A DNA stretch of 64,000 bases from Paenibacillus sp. J23TS9 (GCF_018403225.1 NZ_BOSG01000001.1:3038001-3102000), one strand, 5' to 3'; counted from the first letter of the stretch, positions 8,742 to 18,340 are shown. Made by a program: numbers and translations. The notes: a model not told the origin generated them from the letters alone.

Positions 8742-10718
8742 TTACATAATAATCAATATCACTTTTCCATCCACGAAAGAAACAACGTCGAAATTAGAGT
8801 AACCCCATGTTTCGATGGTTTTGCCGCCACCAGTCGTAATATCCTTGGCCACAGGATTCCCCCAGGAGAGCTGTACTTGTTCTTTGGTCATCCCGAGAGA
8901 AACGCTGCCTGCTTTGATCTGTTTCCAGACGGATGCGGACCATTTGAATTTTTGATAAGGGTCGTAATTTAATAACGAAGATCGGTCCGCAAACAACTGC
9001 ATGACTTCGGACGAGTTCATGGGGTAGCTTCGCAGTGTTTGACCCCCACCCGATTTGAATACAATGGAGAACTCTCCTTTGTCGTCAGGCAGCACATCGG
9101 TTACCGTAATTTTAGAGAAACGTTCCCAGCCCTCAAAATCATTCACCCAATAGGTCTTACCGATAAATTTGGCTAGGCTGCCCTGCATCGCTTTTTTGAT
9201 TAATCCCGCCGTTTCCGAGGAAACGATGGTCATACTGGCATCTCCAAAGGAAATCTGCGCTTGCTTCCATTTGGCATCCCAGCTCACACTTGCTCCCAGC
9301 GCGTCGGTCAACATCGAAGCAGGGATGAGAAGTTCTCCCTTATCAAGGATAGGAGAAGCCTTTAACCGGATCATATTTCCGTTAAGTGAAGCTTGACTGC
9401 TGCCCGCTTTGAATGAGATCGCCGTCTCACCGAACTTTGCATCCATGCCTTCGCTTCCACCTGAAACCGTGCCTCCCAGCGCTTGGATAACGGCTTTGGC
9501 TGGAACAAATACATTGCTATTTACCTGCTTAGCATATTTCAGATTATTACGGAGACTGGTGGATATCGTCACTGTACTGGATACTCCACTTGAAGTTACC
9601 GTGACCTGTGTCTTGCCAACTCCAGCCGCTTTCAGCGTTCCATCCGGCTGCAATTTCACCAGGTATGGTTTTTCGACATCCACTTTGGCATCACTAACCG
9701 GAACCTTAATCTTTGCTTTGTTCGAATAGGTTTCCTGGATGTCTACCTTCAAGCTGTCCCCTACAAAAGGCTTTGTATCGGATATTGAAACCGCCAAGTC
9801 CGTAACGACCGGCACATCGACCGGTGAAATTTCACCATTTTTGTACAAGACCCAGCTCCCGTCGCTATGCTGAGCGTAAATCCCTTCGGACAGATCATCT
9901 TTATACGAATCCACAGCCGTTTTTACGATTCCGCTAAGACCGGCTATTGGGTCCTTAAGCTTCCAGCGATCCTTATATTCTCCCGTCACCCACACGGTAC
10001 CATCCTTAAGCGTAACAATGAGGGCATCCGTAGGATATCTTGAAACATACACGATATGAATAGCATCCTGTGTGACCGTGACTGGAATAATACGGCCGTT
10101 ATCATCAAAATTGGATGTTTCATAGACAACAACTTTACCGCTGTCATATAGCAAGGCAACACGACCATCATGAACCGCCATAGACTTGATCGAAGATGCT
10201 TGCTCCACCATGCCAAGCTTTTTGAACTGCCCTGGTTTGTAAGGTTCTTCAAAGAGCACATCTCCATTTGAAGACAACGCCGCAAAACTCTTATCGCCAT
10301 CAGCAATGAGTAATATGCTGTTTAGATTTTTCATTGGCTTGTCTCCGGACCATACTGTACCGTCCGTCTTCAGCCAGTAGCTTCCTGAAACCTGCTTCAC
10401 CCCTGTCTTGCCTTCGAGAACATCCGGAGCACCGAATTCCCATGAAATCAACCGTCCATCCTGGGTTATTCCCCTACCATGATACACATTGCCACTAATT
10501 GTAGCTATGGCTCCGGGTGTGTGGACGATTCGAGACCCGTCGACCGTGGACCACATCGAACCATCACTCATTAAATAGGTATCCTTCCCAGCAATGTCTT
10601 TAATCTGAAGCTGGCTTTCTTCAGCATAGGCTGTACCTGTTGTCCAATTGATTAAACTGAATCCACAAAGTAAGCTAATCAGTCCGAAAAAAAATAATAA
10701 TGTCTTTTTCAATTTCAT
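8742..10718 (-). CDS. Secreted stalk-domain protein with RCC1-like, Big-like and BamE-like parts
   Basis: 658 residues. Signal peptide at residues 1-32 (MKLKKTLLFFFG... ending TAYA). Residues 40-300 hold repeated short motifs of the kind seen in beta-propeller RCC1-type proteins (SDGSMWST, KTDGTVWS, KDGTVWVTGE, HSDGSWVL). Residues 305-385 look like a bacterial Ig (Big2) domain (TLKAAGVGKTQVTVTS). Residues 395-490 form a copper-amine-oxidase-N/stalk domain (FVPAKAVIQALGG, LLIPASMLTDALG). The C-terminus (about 600-658) resembles a SmpA/BamE-type module (LGMTKEQVQLSWGNP). It is probably a cell-envelope protein; its function is unknown. Confidence 0.8.
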   Translation of the reverse strand: MKLKKTLLFFFGLISLLCGFSLINWTTGTAYAEESQLQIKDIAGKDTYLMSDGSMWSTVDGSRIVHTPGAIATISGNVYHGRGITQDGRLISWEFGAPDVLEGKTGVKQVSGSYWLKTDGTVWSGDKPMKNLNSILLIADGDKSFAALSSNGDVLFEEPYKPGQFKKLGMVEQASSIKSMAVHDGRVALLYDSGKVVVYETSNFDDNGRIIPVTVTQDAIHIVYVSRYPTDALIVTLKDGTVWVTGEYKDRWKLKDPIAGLSGIVKTAVDSYKDDLSEGIYAQHSDGSWVLYKNGEISPVDVPVVTDLAVSISDTKPFVGDSLKVDIQETYSNKAKIKVPVSDAKVDVEKPYLVKLQPDGTLKAAGVGKTQVTVTSSGVSSTVTISTSLRNNLKYAKQVNSNVFVPAKAVIQALGGTVSGGSEGMDAKFGETAISFKAGSSQASLNGNMIRLKASPILDKGELLIPASMLTDALGASVSWDAKWKQAQISFGDASMTIVSSETAGLIKKAMQGSLAKFIGKTYWVNDFEGWERFSKITVTDVLPDDKGEFSIVFKSGGGQTLRSYPMNSSEVMQLFADRSSLLNYDPYQKFKWSASVWKQIKAGSVSLGMTKEQVQLSWGNPVAKDITTGGGKTIETWGYSNFDVVSFVDGKVILIIM

Positions 10719-11002
10719 GACCTCTCTTTTTCTCTAATACAAGCAAAATTTTCCAGACATTTTGTTGATTTCGACAACTTCCTTCTTATTTCTAAAATAT
10801 AAGAATGACGGAACACTCTCGTTAATCAAACCATATTCGCTAAATATTTCCGGGGAAATTGTCGCATGGTAGAATGAATCTATTTTCGACGGGATGGTTT
10901 GGTTCTATCAAGCAGGAATCCGGCAGCCAAAGTAGAAAGAAAAAGCAGATGGTTAACGAATAACGCTGCTGCAGCTGCGATAAAGGAGTTGTTACATAAC
11001 GG

Positions 11003-12403
11003 ATGCATCATCAAATCGGCGTTACTATTGAGCAGGGACCCCAGCCGTGGACTATCATTCAGCAGCGAGAAGGCTTTGCTTCTATAGAGCTTAACGGAGC
11101 CTGGACCCCACCTGGGGATGGAAGTAGTTACGGCCAGGTATATGTAAGGATTGTTAAGGAGGACTCTTCAGAAAATGTGATGGGATGGACTCCTGCCCTG
11201 ACCGATCAGGCATCGCATACATGGTCACTCCACCTGGTGAATATTCCAGCCGGCGGCTTGTACCGCCTGGAGACCTCCCTTCAGATGGACGGCAAGGCTG
11301 CAATGGAATGGTTTACGCGCGGCGACATGGTCCATCACCTCGGAGTAGGTGATCTCTGGGTCATTGCCGGGCAGAGCAATGCCGCAGGTTATGGCAGAGG
11401 TCCCGTAAACGACCCGCCCGAACTCGGAATTCACCTGCTTCGTCATAACGGACGATGGGATCTGGCGACGCATCCTTTTAGCGATTCGACTCAGTCCCTT
11501 CATATGGAGAACCGGGAGAACGCCAACCCGGGTCATTCCCCGTTCCTCTCCTTCGCCCGGATCGTCAAAAGGGACACCGGCTGGCCAATCGGTTTAATCC
11601 CGGTGGCTCACGGCGGTTCTCCGCTTAGTAAATGGAACCCCGAGGAGGATGGCATGTTGTATCGGGTGATGATGGATACGATCCTGTCCACCGGCGGCGA
11701 TATTCGCGGCATCCTATGGTATCAAGGCTGTACAGACTGTACACCCAAGGAGTCGCCGACGTATTTATCCCGTTTCCGTACGATGGTCGAATCGATCCGG
11801 AGAGATTTGGGCCAAGATACTCTGCCGGTACTGACAGTTCAACTGAACCGTCATACCTCGTCCAATCCGTCGACGGAAGGAGATATTTCCTGGGGAACGC
11901 TACGTGAGCATCAGCGTCAGGCCGCTCACGAAATACCTCATGTGACGGTTATTCCGGCTCTCGACTGCCCGCTCTCGGATGAAATTCATAATAGCCCGGC
12001 GGGTAATCTTCTGATCGGTGAGCGGTTAGCACGTGCTGCCCTGTCGGAGGTTTATGGTATGCCTGTTCACTATCAGGCTCCGGAAATCCAATCCGCAAGG
12101 CTGCTTCCGGAAGGATCACAGGATATAGCAATCCTTGAGATTGCCTTTAATCATGTCAAAGGCAATCTCCTGACAACCGGTCCGCTCCAACCCGTCTTCA
12201 CCGTGGAGGATGAAGAAGGTCTGATCCATGCATCTGAATGTACCCTTACTGGCTCCAATACCATCCAAGTTCAGCTAAATCGCAGCGTGAGAGGCCGTGC
12301 CTGCTTACATGGTGCCTTTGAGGAGAATCCTGCCGCTCATCTACCTCTGGATAATGCGACGTATCTGCCGATGCTAGGATTCTATCAGTTTCCGATCGAA
12401 TAA
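11003..12403 (+). CDS. Sialate O-acetylesterase-like carbohydrate esterase (SASA/CE6-like)
   Basis: 466 residues. An N-terminal beta domain of about 110 residues precedes the SGNH-type catalytic domain: nucleophile block IAGQSNAAG near residue 122, GGSPLSKW, a WYQG block near 240, and a Asp/His region (DEIHNSPAG) near 330. No signal peptide. An in-frame stop at 10997 leaves the ATG at 11003 as the first possible start; AAAGGAG is 14 bases upstream, slightly far. It stands alone between two terminators or divergent genes and probably deacetylates plant polysaccharide fragments. Confidence 0.85.
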   Translation: MHHQIGVTIEQGPQPWTIIQQREGFASIELNGAWTPPGDGSSYGQVYVRIVKEDSSENVMGWTPALTDQASHTWSLHLVNIPAGGLYRLETSLQMDGKAAMEWFTRGDMVHHLGVGDLWVIAGQSNAAGYGRGPVNDPPELGIHLLRHNGRWDLATHPFSDSTQSLHMENRENANPGHSPFLSFARIVKRDTGWPIGLIPVAHGGSPLSKWNPEEDGMLYRVMMDTILSTGGDIRGILWYQGCTDCTPKESPTYLSRFRTMVESIRRDLGQDTLPVLTVQLNRHTSSNPSTEGDISWGTLREHQRQAAHEIPHVTVIPALDCPLSDEIHNSPAGNLLIGERLARAALSEVYGMPVHYQAPEIQSARLLPEGSQDIAILEIAFNHVKGNLLTTGPLQPVFTVEDEEGLIHASECTLTGSNTIQVQLNRSVRGRACLHGAFEENPAAHLPLDNATYLPMLGFYQFPIE

Positions 12404-12431
12404 CAGACCGTTGAATCACCGCTAAAAAAAT

Positions 12432-12473
12432 AAAGAGATGGCTTCTGACTGGATCAGAAGCCATCTCTTTTTT
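12432..12473 (+). terminator. Strong terminator between convergent genes
   Basis: A perfect stem of about 17 bases (AAGAGATGGCTTCTGA and its complement) with a 5-base loop, followed by T6. It serves 11003-12403 and, in reverse, the OsmC operon. Confidence 0.9.
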
Positions 12474-12492
12474 ATGTGTTGACGATTTATGA

Positions 12493-12945
12493 TTACATAC
12501 AGCAATTTCCGCCTTCTAATGTACAGCTTGTGCCGGTATGCACAGCTGCATCCGGATCAGCCTCTCTATAACGGATCGCAATATGAGGCCCTACGGTCCG
12601 CAAAACCTTGCAGTTGCTTTTGACATGTGAAAGCAGTTCTGCTTTCTGCTGTGCGGTCAGCCCCCCTGCAAAGGTCACTCTAAAATCAATCGCAGATATA
12701 TCGCCTTGATCATCTACCGTATCCTCAGCCGTTACGGATACATCCGTCAGAAGAAGCTCCTTCTGCTCCGCGTACCGGAGCAGTGTCATCACAGAGCATG
12801 ACGATAATCCAACAAGCCAAAGCTCGGTGGGGCGAAAACCCATGTTGCCGCCTCCCCGTTCTACGCTTTGGTCAATCGTAACGGTACGGCTCTGCGCATG
12901 GGCCAATTGTAAGAACCGGCTCACCCGTTCAACAAATACTTTCAT
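12493..12945 (-). CDS. OsmC/Ohr-family protein with cysteine-rich C-terminus
   Basis: 150 residues. The OsmC fold is recognisable from RPTELWLVGLSSCS (first conserved Cys, about residue 50) and SNCKV (second, about 111); this Cys pair acts in peroxide reduction in the family. The C-terminal tail carries three more cysteines (TSCTLEGGNCCM), which is unusual. It is the last gene of an ABC operon, 24 bases after the permease, so it may work on the imported sulfur- or thiol-related compound. The start ATG has GGGGAGGAAGAT upstream. Confidence 0.85.
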   Translation of the reverse strand: MKVFVERVSRFLQLAHAQSRTVTIDQSVERGGGNMGFRPTELWLVGLSSCSVMTLLRYAEQKELLLTDVSVTAEDTVDDQGDISAIDFRVTFAGGLTAQQKAELLSHVKSNCKVLRTVGPHIAIRYREADPDAAVHTGTSCTLEGGNCCM

Positions 12946-12969
12946 ATCTTCCTCCCCTGTATGCTTGTT

Positions 12970-13716
12970 TTACGCCTTCGATTCCCAGGAAGCGAACCGC
13001 TTCTTCAACGGATGAATGAGTACAAATTCGAAGAACATCGCCAAAATACCGATGGTAATAATACCGACCATTACAAGAGGCGAATTGCCGATCTGCCCGC
13101 TGGAAGAGATTAGCCAGCCGATTCCCGCACTTCCCCCAATCATTTCCGCCGCTACAAGGGAACGCCAGGCGATCCCGAAGCCGACCACGATTCCGGTGAA
13201 CGCAGACGGCATAACCTCCGGTAAATACACATGCCAGGCCAGCTGAAGCCGGCTTGCGCCAAGTGTCTGAGCCGCGCGGATATGCGATATTTTAATGCGT
13301 TCCATGCCCTGAATGACATTAACGACAATCGGGAAAAAGGCTGCGATCACAATGACTGCGATCATCGGCGCACTTCCCAGATCCAGCATCAATATCAGCA
13401 GCGGTGCCCAGGCCATTGGCGGCGTTGCCTGGAACAGCGCCACCATCGGTGTTAAGAACTGCCGGAAGGCTTTACTGATGCCTGCAAGCAGCCCTAAAAT
13501 AAATGCCGACACAGCTGCGATCACAAAGCCAAAGAACAAACGGTACAGGCTGATCCCGATATGATGATAATAGTCCGGTGACATAAGCTGCTTCTTCAGT
13601 TCCAGCAAGGTACGCCAGGGTCCCGGAAAAATAATGGGCGGATAATGGCGTGCAGCGAGCATCCAGACCACGATAATAAAAGGCACGGCAAGAATGCCAA
13701 AATGAAATTTTTTCAT
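12970..13716 (-). CDS. ABC transporter permease (SsuC/TauC type)
   Basis: 248 residues with about six membrane segments, beginning MKKFHFGILAVPFIIVVWML. The EAA-type loop (AAQTLGASRLQLAWHVYLPE) is present at about residues 155-175 and identifies the sulfonate/nitrate/taurine permease class. The AAGGGGG RBS is clear. Part of the ATPase-binding protein-permease-OsmC operon. The substrate cannot be told from the permease. Confidence 0.88.
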   Translation of the reverse strand: MKKFHFGILAVPFIIVVWMLAARHYPPIIFPGPWRTLLELKKQLMSPDYYHHIGISLYRLFFGFVIAAVSAFILGLLAGISKAFRQFLTPMVALFQATPPMAWAPLLILMLDLGSAPMIAVIVIAAFFPIVVNVIQGMERIKISHIRAAQTLGASRLQLAWHVYLPEVMPSAFTGIVVGFGIAWRSLVAAEMIGGSAGIGWLISSSGQIGNSPLVMVGIITIGILAMFFEFVLIHPLKKRFASWESKA

Positions 13717-13744
13717 ATCTTTCCCCCTGCCTTCGTAGGCTCGG

Positions 13745-14770
13745 TTATTTGACCCAGGTGGTATCGATAATGCTGCTTACATCAAGCTGCTTCTCCAGCG
13801 ATTTGATTTTATAGCTGTTATCCGCGATCTCCTGGTAATATTTCAAATCTTCATCGGTAAATTGATAAGAGAATGTATTGCGTTTCAAAGCCTGAGCCAT
13901 GACCTCACCAGGTGTATACGTTTTGTCAGATCCCTTGATATCAGGCACATTAAATGCTTTGGCCAGTACCTCAGCATCCTCCTGCGTGTTTTGATTCAAA
14001 TCATCAATCGAGGCGATATGTCCCTGGATGAATTTTTTTGCGGCATCCGCATGATCCTTCAAGAACGTGTTCGAGCCCAAAACCACAAATGCCGGATCCG
14101 GAAGCTCCTTCACCACTTTCAATCCCCGAAGCTCCGCAAATGTTAAGAACGGCTCGCCGGCTACCCCCGCATCGATTGTCCCATTCGTAATTGCTGTCTC
14201 CATATTGGCTGTCTCCATCTGCACCAAAGTGACATCCTGATCGCTCAGCTGCCCTTCCGGAAGCAGAACCGCACGGATCAGGTAATCCACGCCGCTGCCT
14301 TTTACCAAGTTACCGAGCTTTTTCCCCTTCAAGTCTGCCGGCTGCTGTATATCTGAAGAGTCCTTGGTCAACACTCCGTTTTTACCATCATCCACTTTGG
14401 CAATGATCTTAAACTCCGCTCCACGCGAGCCCCAGTTCACCGCTGCAGGCATACCCGAATAGGCCACATCCAGCTTGCCGGAAGAGAGGGCCTTGTATAG
14501 ATCAGGGCCATTGGCAAAAGAGAAAAACTCCGCTTTTAAGCCCTGCTTGTCAAGCAGATTCTTTTCCTTCGCAATAATGGCGGGAGCCGCCGCGAGCAGA
14601 TTCACATACCCTACCTTGATTTCCTGGACCTGCTCTTTTTGGCCTGTACCGGCTGCATCTTCTGACGACTTGTCCGTATCCTTGCTCCCGCATCCTGCGG
14701 TCAGCGCAGCAGCCAGTACAAGACTTCCCGCCATGCTGAATATTTTGCTGTATACCGATCTCTTTTTCAT
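13745..14770 (-). CDS. ABC substrate-binding lipoprotein (SsuA/NrtA/TauA type)
   Basis: 341 residues. A lipoprotein signal peptide ends in LTAGCG at about residue 27. The mature part has motifs of the SsuA/ThiY-like superfamily (KVGYVNLLAAAPAIIAKEK, KLDVAYSGMPAAVNWG, GTIDAGVAGEP). Likely ligands are sulfonates, sulfate esters, nitrate-like or pyrimidine compounds. Gaps of about 18 and 28 bases to the ATPase and permease genes support one operon. Confidence 0.88.
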   Translation of the reverse strand: MKKRSVYSKIFSMAGSLVLAAALTAGCGSKDTDKSSEDAAGTGQKEQVQEIKVGYVNLLAAAPAIIAKEKNLLDKQGLKAEFFSFANGPDLYKALSSGKLDVAYSGMPAAVNWGSRGAEFKIIAKVDDGKNGVLTKDSSDIQQPADLKGKKLGNLVKGSGVDYLIRAVLLPEGQLSDQDVTLVQMETANMETAITNGTIDAGVAGEPFLTFAELRGLKVVKELPDPAFVVLGSNTFLKDHADAAKKFIQGHIASIDDLNQNTQEDAEVLAKAFNVPDIKGSDKTYTPGEVMAQALKRNTFSYQFTDEDLKYYQEIADNSYKIKSLEKQLDVSSIIDTTWVK

Positions 14771-14788
14771 TGTGACATTCCCCTTTTT

Positions 14789-15586
14789 TTATATCCCTGA
14801 GCCTTCCGACTCGTATTGAATTTGAAAATCATATCGCAGATCCTGCATCAGCTGCTTCTTGTATTCATTAAAATACGATGAGACACGAATTTCCGGGATT
14901 CTCGGCTTTCCAAGGCCGATATGTATCATATTGTGAATACTGCCCCGATCATCAAATACAGCGACCCGGTCCGACAGATAGATGGCTTCATCAATGCTGT
15001 GGGTCACTAAAATGACCGTCATGTCTGTCTCCTTCTGAATTCGCAGCAGTTCTTCTTGGAGCGATTCCCTGGTTTGCTCATCTAAAGCACTAAAGGGCTC
15101 ATCCATGAGCAGGATATTAGGCTTGGTTACCAGTGTCCGGGCAATCGCCACCCGCTGCTTCATCCCGCCCGAGAGATCGCTGATACTCTTGTGCTCGGAA
15201 CCCGATAATCCAACCATTTGGATGGCCTCCTTGCTGCGTTCCCGTATTTCCTGTTTGCTCACTCCTGCCATTCGCAAACCGAAAGAGACATTATCCAGGA
15301 CGCTGAGCCAAGGGAACAGTGCCAAATCTTGAAAAACAAAGCCGCGGTCAGGCCCCGGTTTGGTGACTTCCTTCCCTTGGACCGTGATCTTTCCGTGCTT
15401 CGGCTTGATGTATCCGGCAATCACATTCAGCAGTGTGCTCTTGCCGCATCCGCTTTTACCGATAATACTCACAAATTCACCTTGATTGATCGTTAAATGA
15501 ATATCGTTAAGAATGCTGCGATTATCCTGATAAGCTACTGAAATATGATTAATTTCCATTAAAGGAATACTCTTTTGAACCGGCAA
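14789..15586 (-). CDS. ABC transporter ATP-binding protein (SsuB/TauB type)
   Basis: 265 residues. Walker A GKSGCGKST (about residues 42-50), Q-loop FVFQDLALFPW, signature LSGGMKQR (about 138-145), Walker B ILLMDEPFSALD and H-loop VTHSIDEA are all intact. First gene of the operon; AAAGGAGGGATC precedes the ATG. Confidence 0.92.
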   Translation of the reverse strand: MPVQKSIPLMEINHISVAYQDNRSILNDIHLTINQGEFVSIIGKSGCGKSTLLNVIAGYIKPKHGKITVQGKEVTKPGPDRGFVFQDLALFPWLSVLDNVSFGLRMAGVSKQEIRERSKEAIQMVGLSGSEHKSISDLSGGMKQRVAIARTLVTKPNILLMDEPFSALDEQTRESLQEELLRIQKETDMTVILVTHSIDEAIYLSDRVAVFDDRGSIHNMIHIGLGKPRIPEIRVSSYFNEYKKQLMQDLRYDFQIQYESEGSGI

Positions 15587-15644
15587 GATGATCCCTCCTT
15601 TTAATTACCAGTAAGCCGATATGAATTATGAATAAGTTAGCACT

Positions 15645-15676
15645 AAAGCATTGAGCCGTCAAGAAGAAAATGCTTT
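15645..15676. repeat. Inverted repeat upstream of the SsuBAC-type operon
   Basis: AAAGCATT (15645-15652) and AATGCTTT (15669-15676) form a perfect 8-base inverted repeat with 16 bases between, 59 bases upstream of the ATPase start. It could be a regulator site or a weak hairpin. Confidence 0.35.
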
Positions 15677-15740
15677 CAGCTGTAAGCAGAACAGCATGTC
15701 ATATCAATGATTCGATACACCATCAATAGGGAGGAGCGTT

Positions 15741-15779
15741 GATACAAAAAAGCAGCCCAAAGGGCTGCTTTTTTGTATC
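15741..15779 (-). terminator. Terminator after the penicillin-acylase-family gene
   Basis: An 18-base perfect stem (GATACAAAAAAGCAGCCC and its complement) with a 2-3 base loop; the T-run is inside the stem. It begins right behind the stop of the minus-strand gene at 15782. Confidence 0.8.
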
Positions 15780-15781
15780 AC

Positions 15782-18190
15782 TTATTTCGGAAATAACTTC
15801 AACTCATTTCCGGCACTCCGGTAAATGGTTGGCAAGATGCTGGTCATATGGTATTGGCCCGTTGTCCAGTCATCTACCTGATTGTGGTACCACTTGCTCA
15901 GCAGATGACCGGATTGACCCGGCCCGACCGCATTAAACGACCTCAGCGGATCCGATAGATCAATCACGGTTCTCCATGGAGCGCCGTGGTTCACTTCACC
16001 GGTTGCCGAATCCCAACCTGCCGCGCCAACGGTTACCCGTCCTCCGCCCATCGGAACGGCTTTGGCGTTGAAGATCAGGTTCAACGGCTTCACCGAGCCA
16101 AGCGGATGAGGGAAGTCTATCTGATGGAACTCCCCCCACTGCCATTTGGATGGATGCTTCCCCTGCAGAGAAACAGCCTGATCGACCGCCAGCTGAAGTG
16201 CCTGCAGCGCCACCATTTCCAGCCCGCCCTTTTCATCCATCCATGGCTCCTGCTCGCCTTGCAGCGATTTGCGAAGCATTTCATCCTTTACGATGGCTTT
16301 ATTATTAAACAGCTTCATCATGTCATCGCTGATTTCCGGCTTGAACAGCACATCATCAAATCTCTGCATCCACAGTTCATAAGCAAGAGGTGCCGCTTGA
16401 TCCGGGTCATTCACTTTATTCCAATTTTGCAGCAGTCCCAGTACTTCCTTATCTACCGGGCGAAGATCCGAATTATTTTTGACCTTGCCGATCAGGCCAT
16501 CCAAAAACTCCTCAGCCTGAAGGTTATTGCGATCAAACTGCAGTTTCTGCATATCCTCCACGGTCAACTTATCCTTACCGGACAATACCTGCTGGATACG
16601 CGCTTCGCGGTATGGCTGAGCCCAGCTGTCGGTCAAGTGAAACGGATAGTTGTCATCGATGACTTTATTGTTCGCGGTCGCAATAAACCCTTCTTTCGGA
16701 TTCACAGTCGTAGGCAGATCATCCCAGGGAATATATCCCGTCCATTCATATTCATCCGTCCATCCAGGTACGGGAACCGAGCCGTCGCCCTTTTTGCGGA
16801 TCGGAATCAGGCCATTTCCCCGGTACGCGATTGTACCATCTGTGGAAGCAAAGACGAAATTCTGTGCAGGAGCATCAAAAAACTCCAAGCTTTTCTTAAA
16901 ATCCTCCCAGTTATGTGCTTTGGCGAACATTTGGATGGCCTCAAGCTCCGTCGTCGAATCCAAGGCCGTCCACCTCATGGCGAGCGCAGTATCCTGCTGC
17001 TGATCTTTGGCGAACTCGGAAATAATCGGTCCATGCCGGGTCACCACGACATCATAGGATACCGGCTCCTCACCTTTTATTTTTATTTCCTCCTTATACA
17101 CCTTGGCATCTTCCCACTTACCCATGTATTCAAACTGATTCAGATTCTCCGGATTTCTCTTTTCTATATAAAGATCCTGCACATCCGGGCCTAAGTTTGT
17201 CACTCCCCAGGCAATATCCTCGTTGTGTCCTAGAATAATTCCTGGAACTCCGGCGAAAATAACGCCACTCACATTCAAATCCGGTGCCGAAAGATGTGTC
17301 TCGTACCAGATCGACGGTGTAGCCAGTCCCAGATGCGGATCATTCGCCAGCATCGGCTTCCCTGAAGCCGACTTCTCACCGGATACGACCCAGTTGTTGC
17401 TGCCATTAAAAGGATCAGGAGTTACAGCGGCGGCAGCGAGTGCGGTCAGGTCAACCGGATTGTCCTTTAGTGCCTGAATAATCGTAGCCCCGTCCTTCGG
17501 ATAAGTCGGCATTAAAGATTGAAGCTTCTCAGGCGATAGCTTCTGCGCCATGCTGTACCGGAAGGCCTGCCCCTCCCAATTGCCTGCCAGATCATAAGCC
17601 ATATATTTACCAATCGTTAAGGAATCAATCGGCTGCCACTCCGTTGGCTGGTACCCCAGGATCGTAAACTCAACCGGCAGTGATTTGGATTCTTTTGCTT
17701 GCTTTATGTAATTGTTCACGCCTTGCGCATACCATTCCAGTACATTCTTGGATTCCTCCGAATAGGCAGCTAAGGAAGCCTCAGCCGCTCTACGCAGACC
17801 GAAGCTGCGAAAGAATTTATCGCGGTCGATCGCTTTTGCCCCCACCACTTCACTCAGCTGTCCGGAAGCCTGCCTTCTGCTCAGATCCATCTGAAAGATG
17901 CGGTCCTGCGCTGTCACATACCCTTGGGCAATATACAGGTCCTGCTCACTTTGCGCCTCGATATGCGGCACGCCGGATTCATCCCTCCATACCGTTACTT
18001 CTTTTTCCAGTCCGGAAATGTGGAGTTCGCCCTTAATGACCGGCAAACTTTTATTCACCAGCCAGTACACGTATCCACCTGCGCAGGCAATCAAAAGCAC
18101 AATAATCAGAACAATGATTCCGACGACGCGCGGCCAGCGTTTTTTGCGCGGTTTGACGCTCGGAACGGTCACTGCGGCCAAAAGCTTCAT
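15782..18190 (-). CDS. Penicillin acylase family protein (Ntn hydrolase), membrane-anchored
   Basis: 802 residues, typical precursor length. A basic N-terminus is followed by one membrane segment (about residues 20-46), so the enzyme is probably tethered outside the membrane. The family's self-cleavage site is visible: Gly-Ser before NNWVVSG near residue 265, the Ser becoming the N-terminal nucleophile of the beta chain. Further conserved parts include DPHLGL, HNEDIAWGVT and RHGPII. Family members hydrolyse amide bonds in beta-lactams, acyl-homoserine lactones or related acyl amides; the substrate here is unknown. GGGGGAG lies 6 bases before the ATG. Single-gene unit. Confidence 0.9.
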   Translation of the reverse strand: MKLLAAVTVPSVKPRKKRWPRVVGIIVLIIVLLIACAGGYVYWLVNKSLPVIKGELHISGLEKEVTVWRDESGVPHIEAQSEQDLYIAQGYVTAQDRIFQMDLSRRQASGQLSEVVGAKAIDRDKFFRSFGLRRAAEASLAAYSEESKNVLEWYAQGVNNYIKQAKESKSLPVEFTILGYQPTEWQPIDSLTIGKYMAYDLAGNWEGQAFRYSMAQKLSPEKLQSLMPTYPKDGATIIQALKDNPVDLTALAAAAVTPDPFNGSNNWVVSGEKSASGKPMLANDPHLGLATPSIWYETHLSAPDLNVSGVIFAGVPGIILGHNEDIAWGVTNLGPDVQDLYIEKRNPENLNQFEYMGKWEDAKVYKEEIKIKGEEPVSYDVVVTRHGPIISEFAKDQQQDTALAMRWTALDSTTELEAIQMFAKAHNWEDFKKSLEFFDAPAQNFVFASTDGTIAYRGNGLIPIRKKGDGSVPVPGWTDEYEWTGYIPWDDLPTTVNPKEGFIATANNKVIDDNYPFHLTDSWAQPYREARIQQVLSGKDKLTVEDMQKLQFDRNNLQAEEFLDGLIGKVKNNSDLRPVDKEVLGLLQNWNKVNDPDQAAPLAYELWMQRFDDVLFKPEISDDMMKLFNNKAIVKDEMLRKSLQGEQEPWMDEKGGLEMVALQALQLAVDQAVSLQGKHPSKWQWGEFHQIDFPHPLGSVKPLNLIFNAKAVPMGGGRVTVGAAGWDSATGEVNHGAPWRTVIDLSDPLRSFNAVGPGQSGHLLSKWYHNQVDDWTTGQYHMTSILPTIYRSAGNELKLFPK

Positions 18191-18340
18191 GCAGGACTCC
18201 CCCAGACTCTAATGGTTATTTATGGATTCTCATCCATTATAGGGGGTGAAGCGCTTTCATTCAAGATGACGGAGCATCCATCCAAGAACTTACAGCATCA
18301 ACAGGCATACGAATAATGAAATAGGAGTTAATATACATAT

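Noticed and set aside
10899..11087. Plus-strand 62-codon frame before the SASA-type esterase
   Set aside because: Overlaps the esterase start in another frame, Ala-rich low-complexity, no RBS.
15986..17194. Plus-strand open frame (402 codons) opposite the penicillin acylase gene
   Set aside because: Mirror frame of a well-supported gene with no recognisable domain.
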